The translations under genes and the position numbers were made by a program. From the NCBI RefSeq assembly GCF_001418085.1, contig NZ_LIQH01000036.1, forward strand, positions 124,001 through 188,000: a stretch of 64,000 nt of DNA, in the 5' to 3' direction. Origin of the DNA: Lacinutrix algicola (GTDB lineage Bacteria > Bacteroidota > Bacteroidia > Flavobacteriales > Flavobacteriaceae). Below the pieces are notes generated by a model, which saw only the letters and a list, made by a program, of their open reading frames with translations, was not told the DNA's origin and ran no database searches. This document shows positions 52,687-60,539 of this stretch, one piece after another (the first letter of the stretch is position 1; each line of letters begins with the position of its first letter).

Positions 52687-54015
52687 TTAAACCAAAACAC
52701 CACTATTCTCAAAAACGTAACGTTGTAACTTCTGTAGCGTTTCAATTTTATCGCTAGTATTTATTAATAACGAAATATTATTATTACTTCCGCCGTAAGA
52801 GATCATTCTTACGCTCACATCTTGTAAAATCTGGAATAAGTTAGGCGTATCCGTATGGAAAATTATTTCATTTCCAACCAAACACACAATACTCATATAA
52901 TCGTCAACCTCAACTACTGCAAATTTATTAAGTTCGTTTACAATAGCTTCTAAATGTCTAGTATCGTCAATTGTTAAAGACACAGCAATTTCCGAAGTTG
53001 TAATCATGTCTATAGCGGTTTCGTAACGCTCGAAAATTTCAAAGACTTTTTTCAAGAAACCATGAGCCAGTAACATTCTAACCGACTTTATTTTTATAGC
53101 CGTAATACCATCTTTAGCAGCAATAGCTTTAATACCTTCTCCATGAACTTGATTGGTTATTAATGTACCATGCGCTTCAGGATCCATTGTGTTTTTTAAT
53201 CGCACAGGAATATCAAATACACTTACAGGCATTACGGTTTGTGGGTGTAAAATTTTAGCTCCAAAATAAGCCAACTCAGCAGACTCATCAAAAGATAAAT
53301 TAGAGATTGCTGTTGTGTTTTCTACAAAACGTGGATCGTTATTATGAAAACCATCAATATCTGTCCAAATCTGTACTTCTTCAGCTTTTAAAACAGCACC
53401 AATTATAGTTGCAGTATAATCGCTTCCGCCGCGTTGTAAATTTGCAATATTCCCTTCAGCATCACGACTAATAAAACCTTGTGTAATGTATATTTCAGAA
53501 TCTGGTGTTTCAGCCATGATTCTGTTCAAATTCTGTTGTATATAATAGTTATCTGGTTCGTTAGTTTTATCAATTCGCATAAAATCTAAAGCAGGTAATA
53601 ATGATGCATTTATGCCTTCTTGTAGTAAATAATGAGTAAAAATAAATGTAGATAACAATTCGCCTTGAGCTACAATTTGATTATACAATAAAGTATCAAA
53701 TCGCTTATTTACTAATGCTTCTAGCGTATTAAACACATCGTTTACGTATACAAAAGCGGTTTTATATAAGTCTTTATTAATAATAAAGGTTTTAATCGTG
53801 CTATTATAGTTAGTTCTAAGTGCATCGATAACAATCAATGCCTCATCTACATTTCCATTTTTAATGTATTCCGAAATTTTAACCAAAGCATTTGTAGTAC
53901 CAGACATTGCCGATAACACAACAACCTTTTTTTCGCCATCGTTAATAATATTTTTAACATTTATCATGTTCTCTATAGACCCAACCGATGTACCTCCAAA
54001 TTTTAATACTAACAT
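52687..54015 (-). CDS. lysC: Aspartate kinase, monofunctional
   Basis: Phosphorylates aspartate, the first step toward lysine, threonine, methionine and diaminopimelate. The 442 residues begin with the kinase signature LVLKFGGTSVGS, continue with LSAMSGTTNALV, GFISRDAEGNIANLQRGGSDYTA (substrate and ATP sites) and IWTDIDGFHNNDPR, and end with two ACT-type regulatory segments (about 295-440; KIKSVRMLLAHGFLKKVFEIF and ISLLINTSDKIETL). Feedback control by an end product is expected from the ACT domains but the effector cannot be told. A divergent ACT-like protein gene starts 105 bp upstream. Confidence 0.93.
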   Translation of the reverse strand: MLVLKFGGTSVGSIENMINVKNIINDGEKKVVVLSAMSGTTNALVKISEYIKNGNVDEALIVIDALRTNYNSTIKTFIINKDLYKTAFVYVNDVFNTLEALVNKRFDTLLYNQIVAQGELLSTFIFTHYLLQEGINASLLPALDFMRIDKTNEPDNYYIQQNLNRIMAETPDSEIYITQGFISRDAEGNIANLQRGGSDYTATIIGAVLKAEEVQIWTDIDGFHNNDPRFVENTTAISNLSFDESAELAYFGAKILHPQTVMPVSVFDIPVRLKNTMDPEAHGTLITNQVHGEGIKAIAAKDGITAIKIKSVRMLLAHGFLKKVFEIFERYETAIDMITTSEIAVSLTIDDTRHLEAIVNELNKFAVVEVDDYMSIVCLVGNEIIFHTDTPNLFQILQDVSVRMISYGGSNNNISLLINTSDKIETLQKLQRYVFENSGVLV

Positions 54016-54119
54016 TTTGTTTTTAGTTTTATAAAGCTAAACTACTTCGCAAGCATTTAACAACCATAGAAATGAAAAAATTGTTATACTTTTGCACAAA
54101 TTGTTAAATAATTAACAAA

Positions 54120-54770
54120 ATGAAAACCATTGCAACCTGTGTAGAAGAGATATTAGTTACACAACCTTTTCTTGAAGAAGCTTTATCGCGTAGTATTATT
54201 AATTTTTCGGCTTTAGCCGAAGAGCTACAAGCGCCTATTGGTGCTATGCTACGCAAACCTGTAAAAACTGGAGCGATAATGATGGCTTTACGCCGTTACA
54301 ATCCTCCAAAGGACTTAAGACATTCTAATCAGTTAAAGTCCGTTTTAAAAAATTTAGGAGATATTACCGTACGCTCCAACTTGGTTGATTTTACTTTTAA
54401 AAACTCTAAAACGCTTATTAATAGTCATACTAAGCTTTTAGAAACCATAGATAGTAATGCTTTTTATGGCTTTTCGCGAGGTATTTATGAAAGTAATATG
54501 GTGATTTCGGCTTCCGAAAAAACAAAAACACAAACGCATTTTAAAAACGAAGAAATGATTGGTTTACACGAAAACCTATCTGCTATTAGTATTCGATTGC
54601 CAGAAAACAATTCTAAAATATCTGGCTTGTATTATCAAATATTTAAGCGTTTTGCTTGGGAAGGCATTTCTCTTTACGAAGTTATTTCTACTACAAATGA
54701 ATTTACCGTTTTAGTTGAAGACCACAGTGTAGACAAGGCCTTCTCAGCCATAAAAAAGTTAAACAATTAA
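54120..54770 (+). CDS. ACT-like-domain protein of unknown function, divergent from aspartokinase
   Basis: A 216-residue cytosolic protein. The N-terminal half is helical and basic (MMALRRYNPPKDLRHSNQLKSV), with a short pattern resembling a winged-helix or DNA-binding start (LSRSIINFSALAEELQAPIG). The C-terminal part (about 150-214; SAISIRLPENNSKISGLYYQIF, WEGISLYEVISTTNEFTVLVED, AFSAIKKL) has the beta-alpha-beta-beta-alpha-beta pattern and the sequence flavour of ACT domains of aspartokinases. It starts 105 bp from the divergent aspartokinase gene, so regulation of that gene or amino-acid sensing is a reasonable guess. Not proven by sequence. Confidence 0.6.
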   Translation: MKTIATCVEEILVTQPFLEEALSRSIINFSALAEELQAPIGAMLRKPVKTGAIMMALRRYNPPKDLRHSNQLKSVLKNLGDITVRSNLVDFTFKNSKTLINSHTKLLETIDSNAFYGFSRGIYESNMVISASEKTKTQTHFKNEEMIGLHENLSAISIRLPENNSKISGLYYQIFKRFAWEGISLYEVISTTNEFTVLVEDHSVDKAFSAIKKLNN

Positions 54771-54831
54771 AATATACACTTTTAAAAATCAGGATATAAA
54801 TATAAATAAATGTTAAAATCTATTATTATAT

Positions 54832-54852
54832 CTAACCGATTGTTTAGTTTTG
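54832..54852 (+). promoter_or_regulatory. TetR operator 1 overlapping the -7 box of the tetR promoter
   Basis: CTAACCGATTGTTTAG (54832-54847) is a near-perfect inverted repeat (arms CTAACC/GTTTAG, one mismatch) and overlaps TAGTTTTG (54845-54852), an exact TAnnTTTG -7 box 17 bp before the ATG. A second, perfect copy is at 55456. Autorepression by the product of the next gene is inferred. Confidence 0.6.
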
Positions 54853-54869
54853 TATTGTAATTAGAAATA

Positions 54870-55433
54870 ATGGCAAGAAAAAAACAATATATAGAGGAGG
54901 AAGTTGTTGCTAAGGCAATGCAATTGTTTTGGCGTAATGGCTATGAAAACACATCAATGCAGATGTTAGAGGACGCGATGGGCATTAATAAATTTTCCAT
55001 CTACTCTAGCTTTGAAAGTAAACATGGCTTATTTTTAGAAAGCTTAAAACAATACAAAGCAAAAGTTAGTGTGACTTTAGAAAAATTAAAAAACGGAACA
55101 CAAGGTGTTGAAGATATCAAACAATTTTTTCAAGATTCTGTAAGTTCTAGTTTTAAAAGCGACAATGTAAAAGGCTGTTTAGTAACAAATACTTACAATG
55201 AGTTTTCTGAAACTGAAGATGAATTAGTAAAAACACAAATGAACGCGTTTATGACTAATTTAAAAGAAATTATTATCCAAAAGTTAGCATTAAACTCTAA
55301 TAAAGATGACGCCACTATATTAAAACAAGCTAACTATTTACTTTTAGCAAAGCATGGTTTAGCTGCTGCATCAAGGGTAAACACAAAACAAGAAATAGAA
55401 GATTATATAGAAATGATTTTTAAAACCATTTAA
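54870..55433 (+). CDS. TetR/AcrR family transcriptional repressor
   Basis: A 187-residue regulator with the N-terminal TetR helix-turn-helix (about 8-53: EEEVVAKAMQLFWRNGYENTSMQ and the recognition helix region INKFSIYSSFESKHGLFLE), then an all-helical ligand domain with a conserved GCLVTNTYNEFSE segment. This last motif is usual in TetR members that control detoxification genes and bind small reactive or hydrophobic molecules. Two operator-like palindromes, one over its own -7 box and one before the next gene, suggest that it represses itself and the downstream CMD-EthD-DsbA cluster. The inducer is unknown. Confidence 0.9.
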   Translation: MARKKQYIEEEVVAKAMQLFWRNGYENTSMQMLEDAMGINKFSIYSSFESKHGLFLESLKQYKAKVSVTLEKLKNGTQGVEDIKQFFQDSVSSSFKSDNVKGCLVTNTYNEFSETEDELVKTQMNAFMTNLKEIIIQKLALNSNKDDATILKQANYLLLAKHGLAAASRVNTKQEIEDYIEMIFKTI

Positions 55434-55455
55434 AATCATTTTTTTTAAATAATAA

Positions 55456-55471
55456 CTAAACGAATGTTTAG
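55456..55471 (+). promoter_or_regulatory. TetR operator 2 before the CMD gene
   Basis: CTAAACGAATGTTTAG has perfect 6-bp inverted arms (CTAAAC/GTTTAG) with a GAAT centre, 35 bp before the ATG at 55507. It matches the operator over the tetR promoter at all but 3 positions. Confidence 0.6.
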
Positions 55472-55506
55472 ATAAGATTAACATAAATATTAAAAAAAGA
55501 AAAATT

Positions 55507-56055
55507 ATGACAACTTTAAAAATTCACAACATCGAGTCTGCTCCAACTGAAGCAAAACCATTATTAGAAAATTCTCAAAAAGCATACGGAATGATTCCTG
55601 GTTTACACGGTGTATTAGCTGCGTCACCTCAAATATTAAAAGCATACCAAGATTTACACCAATTATTTACAGAAACATCTTTTAATAATGATGAGCTTAC
55701 TGTAGTATGGCAAACAATTAACGTAGAGCACGCTTGTCATTACTGTGTACCTGCACATACTGGTATTGCTAAAATGATGAAAGTTAACGATTCTATTACG
55801 GAAGCGTTACGTAACGAAACACCTCTAGCAGATTCTAAATTAGAAGCACTTCGTACTATGACCTTATCTATAGTTCGTAACCGTGGTAACGTTTCTCAAG
55901 CAAATTTAGAAGCATTTTACGCAGCTGGATATGGCGAGCAACAAGTATTAGAGATTATTTTAGGATTATCTCAAAAAGTAATTAGTAATTACACAAACCA
56001 CATCGCAAACACACCTGTAGATGAAGCTTTCCAAAAATTTGCTTGGAAAAAATAA
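55507..56055 (+). CDS. Carboxymuconolactone decarboxylase/AhpD-family protein (first copy)
   Basis: A 182-residue helical protein of the AhpD-like fold. The redox-active pair is in HACHYCVPAHTGIAKMM (Cys-x-x-Cys with a following His), as in alkylhydroperoxidase AhpD. The N-terminal block SAPTEAKPLLENSQKAYGMIPGLHGVLAASP is typical of the two-domain-length CMD proteins of Bacteroidota. Probable function is peroxide or electrophile reduction with help from the DsbA-like or thioredoxin systems nearby. First structural gene under TetR operator 2. A paralogue lies at 62401-62958 on the other strand. Confidence 0.88.
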   Translation: MTTLKIHNIESAPTEAKPLLENSQKAYGMIPGLHGVLAASPQILKAYQDLHQLFTETSFNNDELTVVWQTINVEHACHYCVPAHTGIAKMMKVNDSITEALRNETPLADSKLEALRTMTLSIVRNRGNVSQANLEAFYAAGYGEQQVLEIILGLSQKVISNYTNHIANTPVDEAFQKFAWKK

Positions 56056-56090
56056 AAATGTAGTCCCTTTAACTACAGATTAATAGCTGT

Positions 56091-56119
56091 AAACCTTCCT
56101 CCTATTTTGAGGAAGGTTT
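56091..56119. terminator. Hairpin between the CMD and EthD genes
   Basis: AAACCTTCCTC and GAGGAAGGTTT form an 11-bp perfect stem (7-nt loop) 35 bp after the CMD stop. The following sequence is AT-rich but has no long T run, so it may be a partial terminator or an RNA-stability hairpin in the operon. Confidence 0.6.
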
Positions 56120-56139
56120 ATTAATTAAAAAAATAGATT

Positions 56140-56454
56140 ATGATAAAAGTATCCGTAATGTATCCAAACAGTAAAGATGTACAGTTTGATGCAGACTATT
56201 ATAAAACAAAACATTTACCAATGATTATCGATGCGCTTGGTAGTGCTTTAAAAGGTTTAGAATTAGATTTAGGATTGGCCAGCAGAACTCCGGGAGAGTC
56301 TGCACCTTACGTAGCCATTGCACATTTAAAATTTGATAGCGTAACCGCTTTTCAAGAGTCTTTTGGGCCTCATGCCGAAACTTTTGCTGCAGATATAGAA
56401 AACTACACTAATGTACAAGGCGTACTTCAAATTAGTGAATTGGTTACTTTTTAA
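56140..56454 (+). CDS. EthD-family protein
   Basis: A 104-residue ferredoxin-like-fold protein with the EthD start IKVSVMYPNSKDVQFDADYYKTKHLPMI (Tyr-Tyr-x3-His pattern) and a FGPHAETFAADIENYTNV segment. EthD proteins bind or handle small hydrophobic or aromatic compounds in degradation clusters; they are often found with CMD and oxidoreductase genes. Length is normal. It lies between the CMD gene (84 bp, with a hairpin in the gap) and the uncharacterised gene at 56479 (24 bp). Substrate unknown. Confidence 0.85.
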   Translation: MIKVSVMYPNSKDVQFDADYYKTKHLPMIIDALGSALKGLELDLGLASRTPGESAPYVAIAHLKFDSVTAFQESFGPHAETFAADIENYTNVQGVLQISELVTF

Positions 56455-56478
56455 AACAGAAACATAAATGGTGTTTTA

Positions 56479-57150
56479 ATGAATATTAAAGAGGAAACTA
56501 TAACACATATAACAGAAAAGAGCTTCTCTACAGTTTTTAGAACTACTACTGAGGCTCTTGGCTTTATGCATCTAGTTTTCAGTAAAAAAGAAATAACACC
56601 TTATCAATTTAGGTCTATTATGATAGATCTAAAAAAAGAATTCTCAAAACTTAGTGTTTCAAAATTCAATAAAAAACTAAGCTATCATTGGCTTGTACGT
56701 TTTGACCAACAAGTAAATACTCCTTTTCACGTAGACAATGCTGCAGAGCAATCTATACTAATGCTGGGTTACGAACCTAGTGATATTAAAAGTGAATTGC
56801 ATTTGGTAGATTATCATGCCTACGCTAATAAAGCATATAAAACGCCTAAAGATTATTTTAATAAATTTACACCTGTTTTTAAAGGTGACGAGGACGTATT
56901 AAAACCTTTCCTTTCAAAAATAAAATCTGTAGATAACGATCATTATTCTATTGTTATAATTAATAATAGTAGTCCAAAATCTAATGCAAATACATTAGGT
57001 CTTTTTCATAAAGCTTTAATTATAAAGGAAGATTTAAGCAAAAGTAGAATCGTTAATTCTATGGTTTTAAATCTTGTGTCAATAGATACAATTACAGAAG
57101 ATCAACAAAAAGAAAACAACTTTCTAAACACTAATCTAATCAGTAAATAA
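56479..57150 (+). CDS. Uncharacterised protein with a possible HxD-type metal site
   Basis: A 223-residue cytosolic protein. The central segment SYHWLVRFDQQVNTPFHVDNAAEQSILMLGYEPS has the look of a beta strand carrying an His-x-Asp pair (about residues 85-87), followed by HLVDYHAYA and, near the C-terminus, LGLFHKALI with a further His. This arrangement recalls cupin or 2-oxoglutarate/Fe(II)-dependent oxygenase folds, but the evidence is weak. No signal peptide. It is embedded in the TetR-controlled cluster between EthD and the DsbA-like gene, so a role in the same detoxification process is inferred. It could also be a family of unknown function. Confidence 0.55.
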   Translation: MNIKEETITHITEKSFSTVFRTTTEALGFMHLVFSKKEITPYQFRSIMIDLKKEFSKLSVSKFNKKLSYHWLVRFDQQVNTPFHVDNAAEQSILMLGYEPSDIKSELHLVDYHAYANKAYKTPKDYFNKFTPVFKGDEDVLKPFLSKIKSVDNDHYSIVIINNSSPKSNANTLGLFHKALIIKEDLSKSRIVNSMVLNLVSIDTITEDQQKENNFLNTNLISK

Positions 57151-57201
57151 GTGGATTAGCGTTATGGAAATCAATATAAAATTCATTTAAAAAATAAAGT
57201 T

Positions 57202-57858
57202 ATGGCTAATAAATTAAAAATAGATATTGTTTCAGATGTTGTATGTCCTTGGTGTACCATTGGATACAAACGTTTAGAAAAAGCAATCCAAGAACTTGGT
57301 ATTGAAGATCAAATTGATTTAGAATGGCAACCGTTTGAGTTAAACCCGAATATGCCTGCTGAAGGTCAAAATGTAAACGAGCATATTACAGAAAAATACG
57401 GTTCTACTACAGAGCAACAAAACGAATCGAAGCAAATGATGACGGAAGCTGGTGAGGAACTCGGTTTTAAATTTGATTATTTTGATGACATGCGTATGGT
57501 AAACACTTTTGATGCTCACGTTTTATTAGAATATGCTAAAGATTTCGGAAAACAAACCGAATTAAAAATGGCATTGACTAAAGCGTTTTTTAGCGATAGA
57601 AAAGATGTGTCTAAAAAAGATATTTTAAAAGAAACTCTTTTAAGTGTTGGTTTAAATGCAGACGAAGCCTTAGCTAAATTAGATAGTGAAGATGCACGTT
57701 TAGAAGTAAGAACCAAACAAGACTATTGGAAAAATATGGGTGTAAACTCTGTACCAACTATTGTTTTTAATCGTAAAAGTGCCGTTACAGGAGCGCAACC
57801 TGTAGATACTTTTAAGCAAGTTTTAAACGAATTAATTAAAGAACAACAATCGGTTTAA
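57202..57858 (+). CDS. DsbA-family oxidoreductase (FrnE-like)
   Basis: A 218-residue cytoplasmic thioredoxin-fold protein with the active site VVCPWCTIGYKRLEKA (Cys15-Pro-Trp-Cys18). The DsbA-type helical insertion is in the middle (about 60-150), and the cis-Pro loop is in GVNSVPTIVFNRK (about 187-199). There is no signal peptide, as expected for FrnE-type enzymes, which act on cytosolic thiols or in polyketide and oxidative-stress contexts. It lies 27 bp before the peroxiredoxin-like gene, so both probably act in one redox chain. A decayed copy of its 5' end is found at 60420-60500. Confidence 0.92.
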   Translation: MANKLKIDIVSDVVCPWCTIGYKRLEKAIQELGIEDQIDLEWQPFELNPNMPAEGQNVNEHITEKYGSTTEQQNESKQMMTEAGEELGFKFDYFDDMRMVNTFDAHVLLEYAKDFGKQTELKMALTKAFFSDRKDVSKKDILKETLLSVGLNADEALAKLDSEDARLEVRTKQDYWKNMGVNSVPTIVFNRKSAVTGAQPVDTFKQVLNELIKEQQSV

Positions 57859-57885
57859 TATAATCGATTGCTTAACACACAACAC

Positions 57886-58551
57886 ATGAACAACAATAAA
57901 AACACAGGAGCATTAGACGTTTTGTTAGATGAAGTCCGTCAAGCAGGTGCTGCCAAATTCTCAGATGTAAAGAAACAGATATATGCAGACGGAATTTCTA
58001 GTGTTGCCAATTCTGGAGTCTTAGATGCGGCATTAAATGTTGGAGACAAAGCGCCTAACTTCACTTTAAAAAATGCTCTAAACGAAACTGTTACTTTAAA
58101 CGACGAGCTTAAAAACGGACCTGTGGTTTTAACATGGTACAGAGGTGGTTGGTGTCCATATTGCAATATAACATTACACGCTTTACAAGAAAAATTACCA
58201 GAGTTTAAAAATGAAGGTGCTACACTTTTGGCTTTAACTCCAGAATTGCCTGATAACTCTTTGAGTACTTCAGAAAAAAACAATTTAGAATTTACTGTAT
58301 TGAGTGATATTGGCAATGCAATTGGCAAAGAATACGGTGTAGTTTACACATTAACAGACGATGTTGCTTCTATGTATAATGCTGGTTTTGGGTTAAACAA
58401 AGTAAATGGAGACGCTAGTAACACCTTACCTTTAGCCGCAACTTATGTTATTGACACTAACGGAATTATTACGTATGCTTTTTTAGATGCAGATTATACA
58501 GCGCGTGCTGAACCTTTAGAAATATTATCTGCTTTACGTAAATTAAAATAA
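57886..58551 (+). CDS. Peroxiredoxin-like (AhpC/TSA-related) protein
   Basis: A 221-residue thioredoxin-fold protein. The start is set at the ATG at 57886; an in-frame TTG 18 bp upstream is less likely. The active site is LTWYRGGWCPYCNITLHAL (Cys-x-x-Cys after GGW) with the peroxiredoxin-like strand PNFTLKN and LTPELPDNS. This double-Cys form belongs to the peroxiredoxin-like group of stress-response clusters, which may reduce peroxides or act as disulfide reductases. It directly follows the DsbA-like gene and precedes a lipoprotein gene by 27 bp. Confidence 0.88.
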   Translation: MNNNKNTGALDVLLDEVRQAGAAKFSDVKKQIYADGISSVANSGVLDAALNVGDKAPNFTLKNALNETVTLNDELKNGPVVLTWYRGGWCPYCNITLHALQEKLPEFKNEGATLLALTPELPDNSLSTSEKNNLEFTVLSDIGNAIGKEYGVVYTLTDDVASMYNAGFGLNKVNGDASNTLPLAATYVIDTNGIITYAFLDADYTARAEPLEILSALRKLK

Positions 58552-58578
58552 TGTATTTTTATTAAGAAAAACATACCA

Positions 58579-59655
58579 ATGAAAAATTTTAGCTACATCA
58601 TTATCCTTTCAATTTTATTTATTTCTTGTAAAGAAAAAACAGAAAACAAAGTGGAAACGACACCTGTTACGGTACAAACCGAAACTCCAAAAGCCACTCA
58701 AATAACCGCTTTTAAAGGACAACAAGTCACTGGAGTCTCGGTAAGTAATGAAGGTCGTATTTTTGTGAATTTCCCAAGATGGAGAAAAGGCGTTAAGAAT
58801 TCTGTAGCAGAAATAACAAATAATACCAACACTGCTTTTCCTAATGAAGCGTGGAACTCTTGGGAAATAGGAAACAAAATAGAAGCTAATAAATTTGTTG
58901 GTGTACAGTCTGTTGTTGTTTACAACCAACTTATCTATGTTTTAGATACTAGAAGTGCCCTTTTTCAAGAAGTGGTAGATGCTCCTAGAATTTTTGTTTT
59001 TAATATAAATACAAAAGAACTAGAGCATACTTATATTTTAAATGAAGAGGCATATCACCCTAATTCTTACATCAACGATTTACGTCTTGACAAAAAGAAC
59101 AACAAAATCTACTTTACAGATTCTGGTAATTCTGGATTAGTAATTTTAGATTTAAAAACTGAAAAGTTTACTAGAGTTTTAGACAACCATTCTTCTACAG
59201 CAGCAGAAGTCGATTTTTTAACTTTTGAGAATAAAACATGGACGAATTCTGTAAATTCTGACGGAATAGCTTTAGATACCAAGAATAACAAACTATACTA
59301 CCACGCACTTTCAGGCTATAGTTTATTTAGCATACCAACAACAGCATTAACTTTAGAAGATGAAAAAGAGATTGAAAATGCAGTCATTTTTGAAGCTAAA
59401 ACGTCTGCGCCCGACGGAATGATTTTTGACGACAACGGAAACTTATATTACGCAGACCTAGAACACAATAAAATTATGTATCGCAAACCAGATGGCAGCA
59501 TACACACTTTAATTGAAGGTGATGCCATAAAATGGGCAGATACTTTTAGCATATATAACGGTTATTTATATTTCACCAACTCTAGAATTAATGAGGTCAC
59601 TGCAGATATTTCTAACATGGAATTTACCGTTAATAAAATTGCATTAGCAAATTAG
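58579..59655 (+). CDS. Yellow/major royal jelly-like beta-propeller lipoprotein
   Basis: A 358-residue envelope protein with a lipoprotein signal ending at SILFISC (Cys17). The remainder is a six-bladed propeller of the MRJP/Yellow type (SMP-30-related): GVSVSNEGRIFVNFPRWRKG, VVVYNQLIYVLDTRS, YINDLRLDKKNNKIYFTDSG, NSDGIALDTKNNKLYYHALSG and APDGMIFDDNGNLYYAD. The FPRW motif is a family hallmark. Bacterial members bind or process small ligands such as lactones; the activity here is not known. Last gene before a strong terminator within the TetR cluster. Confidence 0.85.
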   Translation: MKNFSYIIILSILFISCKEKTENKVETTPVTVQTETPKATQITAFKGQQVTGVSVSNEGRIFVNFPRWRKGVKNSVAEITNNTNTAFPNEAWNSWEIGNKIEANKFVGVQSVVVYNQLIYVLDTRSALFQEVVDAPRIFVFNINTKELEHTYILNEEAYHPNSYINDLRLDKKNNKIYFTDSGNSGLVILDLKTEKFTRVLDNHSSTAAEVDFLTFENKTWTNSVNSDGIALDTKNNKLYYHALSGYSLFSIPTTALTLEDEKEIENAVIFEAKTSAPDGMIFDDNGNLYYADLEHNKIMYRKPDGSIHTLIEGDAIKWADTFSIYNGYLYFTNSRINEVTADISNMEFTVNKIALAN

Positions 59656-59671
59656 TTTTTAATGCTTCAAG

Positions 59672-59707
59672 AAAAAAAACAGATTGATTTTATCAGTCTG
59701 TTTTTTT
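59672..59707 (+). terminator. Terminator after the Yellow-like lipoprotein gene
   Basis: AAAACAGATTGAT and ATCAGTCTGTTTT form a stem with one T-G pair and a 3-nt loop, followed by T7. It probably ends the TetR-controlled transcript. Confidence 0.75.
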
Positions 59708-59735
59708 AATTATAAACATTACATATCTTCATAAA

Positions 59736-60419
59736 ATGAAAACCAAACCTAAAGTATTATTCTTCGATGTAAACGAAACGTTATTAGATTTAACGATAAT
59801 GAAAAAGCAAGTTGGTGACGCTTTAGGCGGAAAAGACCATTTGCTATCCTTGTGGTTCACAACTATGTTGCAATACTCGTTAGTGGTTTCTGCAAGCGGA
59901 CAATACAAACCGTTTGGACATGTTGGTGCTGCTGCTTTACAAATGGTTGCAGCAAATAATGGAATTACAATTCCCGAGGATAAGGCGCGAGATATTATAG
60001 TTAATGCCATGCAAAATTTACCACCGCATCCAGAAGTTAAAGACGCTTTAACCTTACTAAAAAAGGAAGGATACACTTTGGTAGCACTAACTAATTCTAA
60101 TAAAGAAAGCTTAAAAAACAAATTTGAAAACGTTGGTTTAACAACTTATTTTGATGAGCTATTAAGTATTGAATCTGTTGGTAAATTTAAACCTTTTACC
60201 GATGTTTATAATTGGGCAGCCCATAAAATGAACGCAAAACCAGAAGACTGTATGCTTATTGCTGCACATGGTTGGGATGTTGCAGGCGCACTTTGGGCTG
60301 GATGGCGAGCTGCTTTTGTTAGCAGACCAGGACAACAAACATTTCCGTTAGCACCACAAACAGAAATAAACGAACCAAACTTAAAATTAATAGCAGATAT
60401 TCTTATTCAATACAAATAA
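59736..60419 (+). CDS. HAD-superfamily hydrolase, haloacid dehalogenase type II
   Basis: A 227-residue cytosolic hydrolase. Nucleophile Asp is in VLFFDVNETLLDL (Asp10), the second-motif Thr/Ser in VALTNSNKESL (about residue 114), Lys in VGKFKPFTDVYN (about 150), and the last acidic/Asp motif in MLIAAHGWDVAGALWAGW (about 176-190), where HGWD replaces the common GDS. This set is usual for L-2-haloacid dehalogenases but real substrates may be other 2-substituted acids. It lies after the terminator of the TetR cluster and may have its own promoter. No signal peptide. Confidence 0.9.
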   Translation: MKTKPKVLFFDVNETLLDLTIMKKQVGDALGGKDHLLSLWFTTMLQYSLVVSASGQYKPFGHVGAAALQMVAANNGITIPEDKARDIIVNAMQNLPPHPEVKDALTLLKKEGYTLVALTNSNKESLKNKFENVGLTTYFDELLSIESVGKFKPFTDVYNWAAHKMNAKPEDCMLIAAHGWDVAGALWAGWRAAFVSRPGQQTFPLAPQTEINEPNLKLIADILIQYK

Positions 60420-60500
60420 GAACTAAAAATAGACATTGTTTCAGATGTTGTTTGCCCATGGTGTACCATTGGATATAAGCGTTTAGAAAAAGCAGTTTAA
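60420..60500 (+). pseudogene. Truncated second copy of the DsbA-like gene
   Basis: The bases right after the HAD stop encode LKIDIVSDVVCPWCTIGY and then KRLEKAV followed by a stop, colinear with residues 5-31 of the DsbA-like protein at 57202. The copy has no start codon and ends after 26 codons. It differs from the intact gene at several mostly silent positions, so it is a diverged paralogue remnant and not a recent duplication. The rest was probably lost when cassette B or another rearrangement replaced the downstream part. Confidence 0.8.
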
Positions 60501-60539
60501 TTAGTAAAAACTTCGCCTTGACTTTGTTAAAAAACCACT

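Noticed and set aside
57939-58328. 129-codon minus-strand open frame inside the peroxiredoxin-like gene
   Set aside because: The plus strand has the clear GGWCPYC active site and collinear operon genes; the antisense frame shows no family features.
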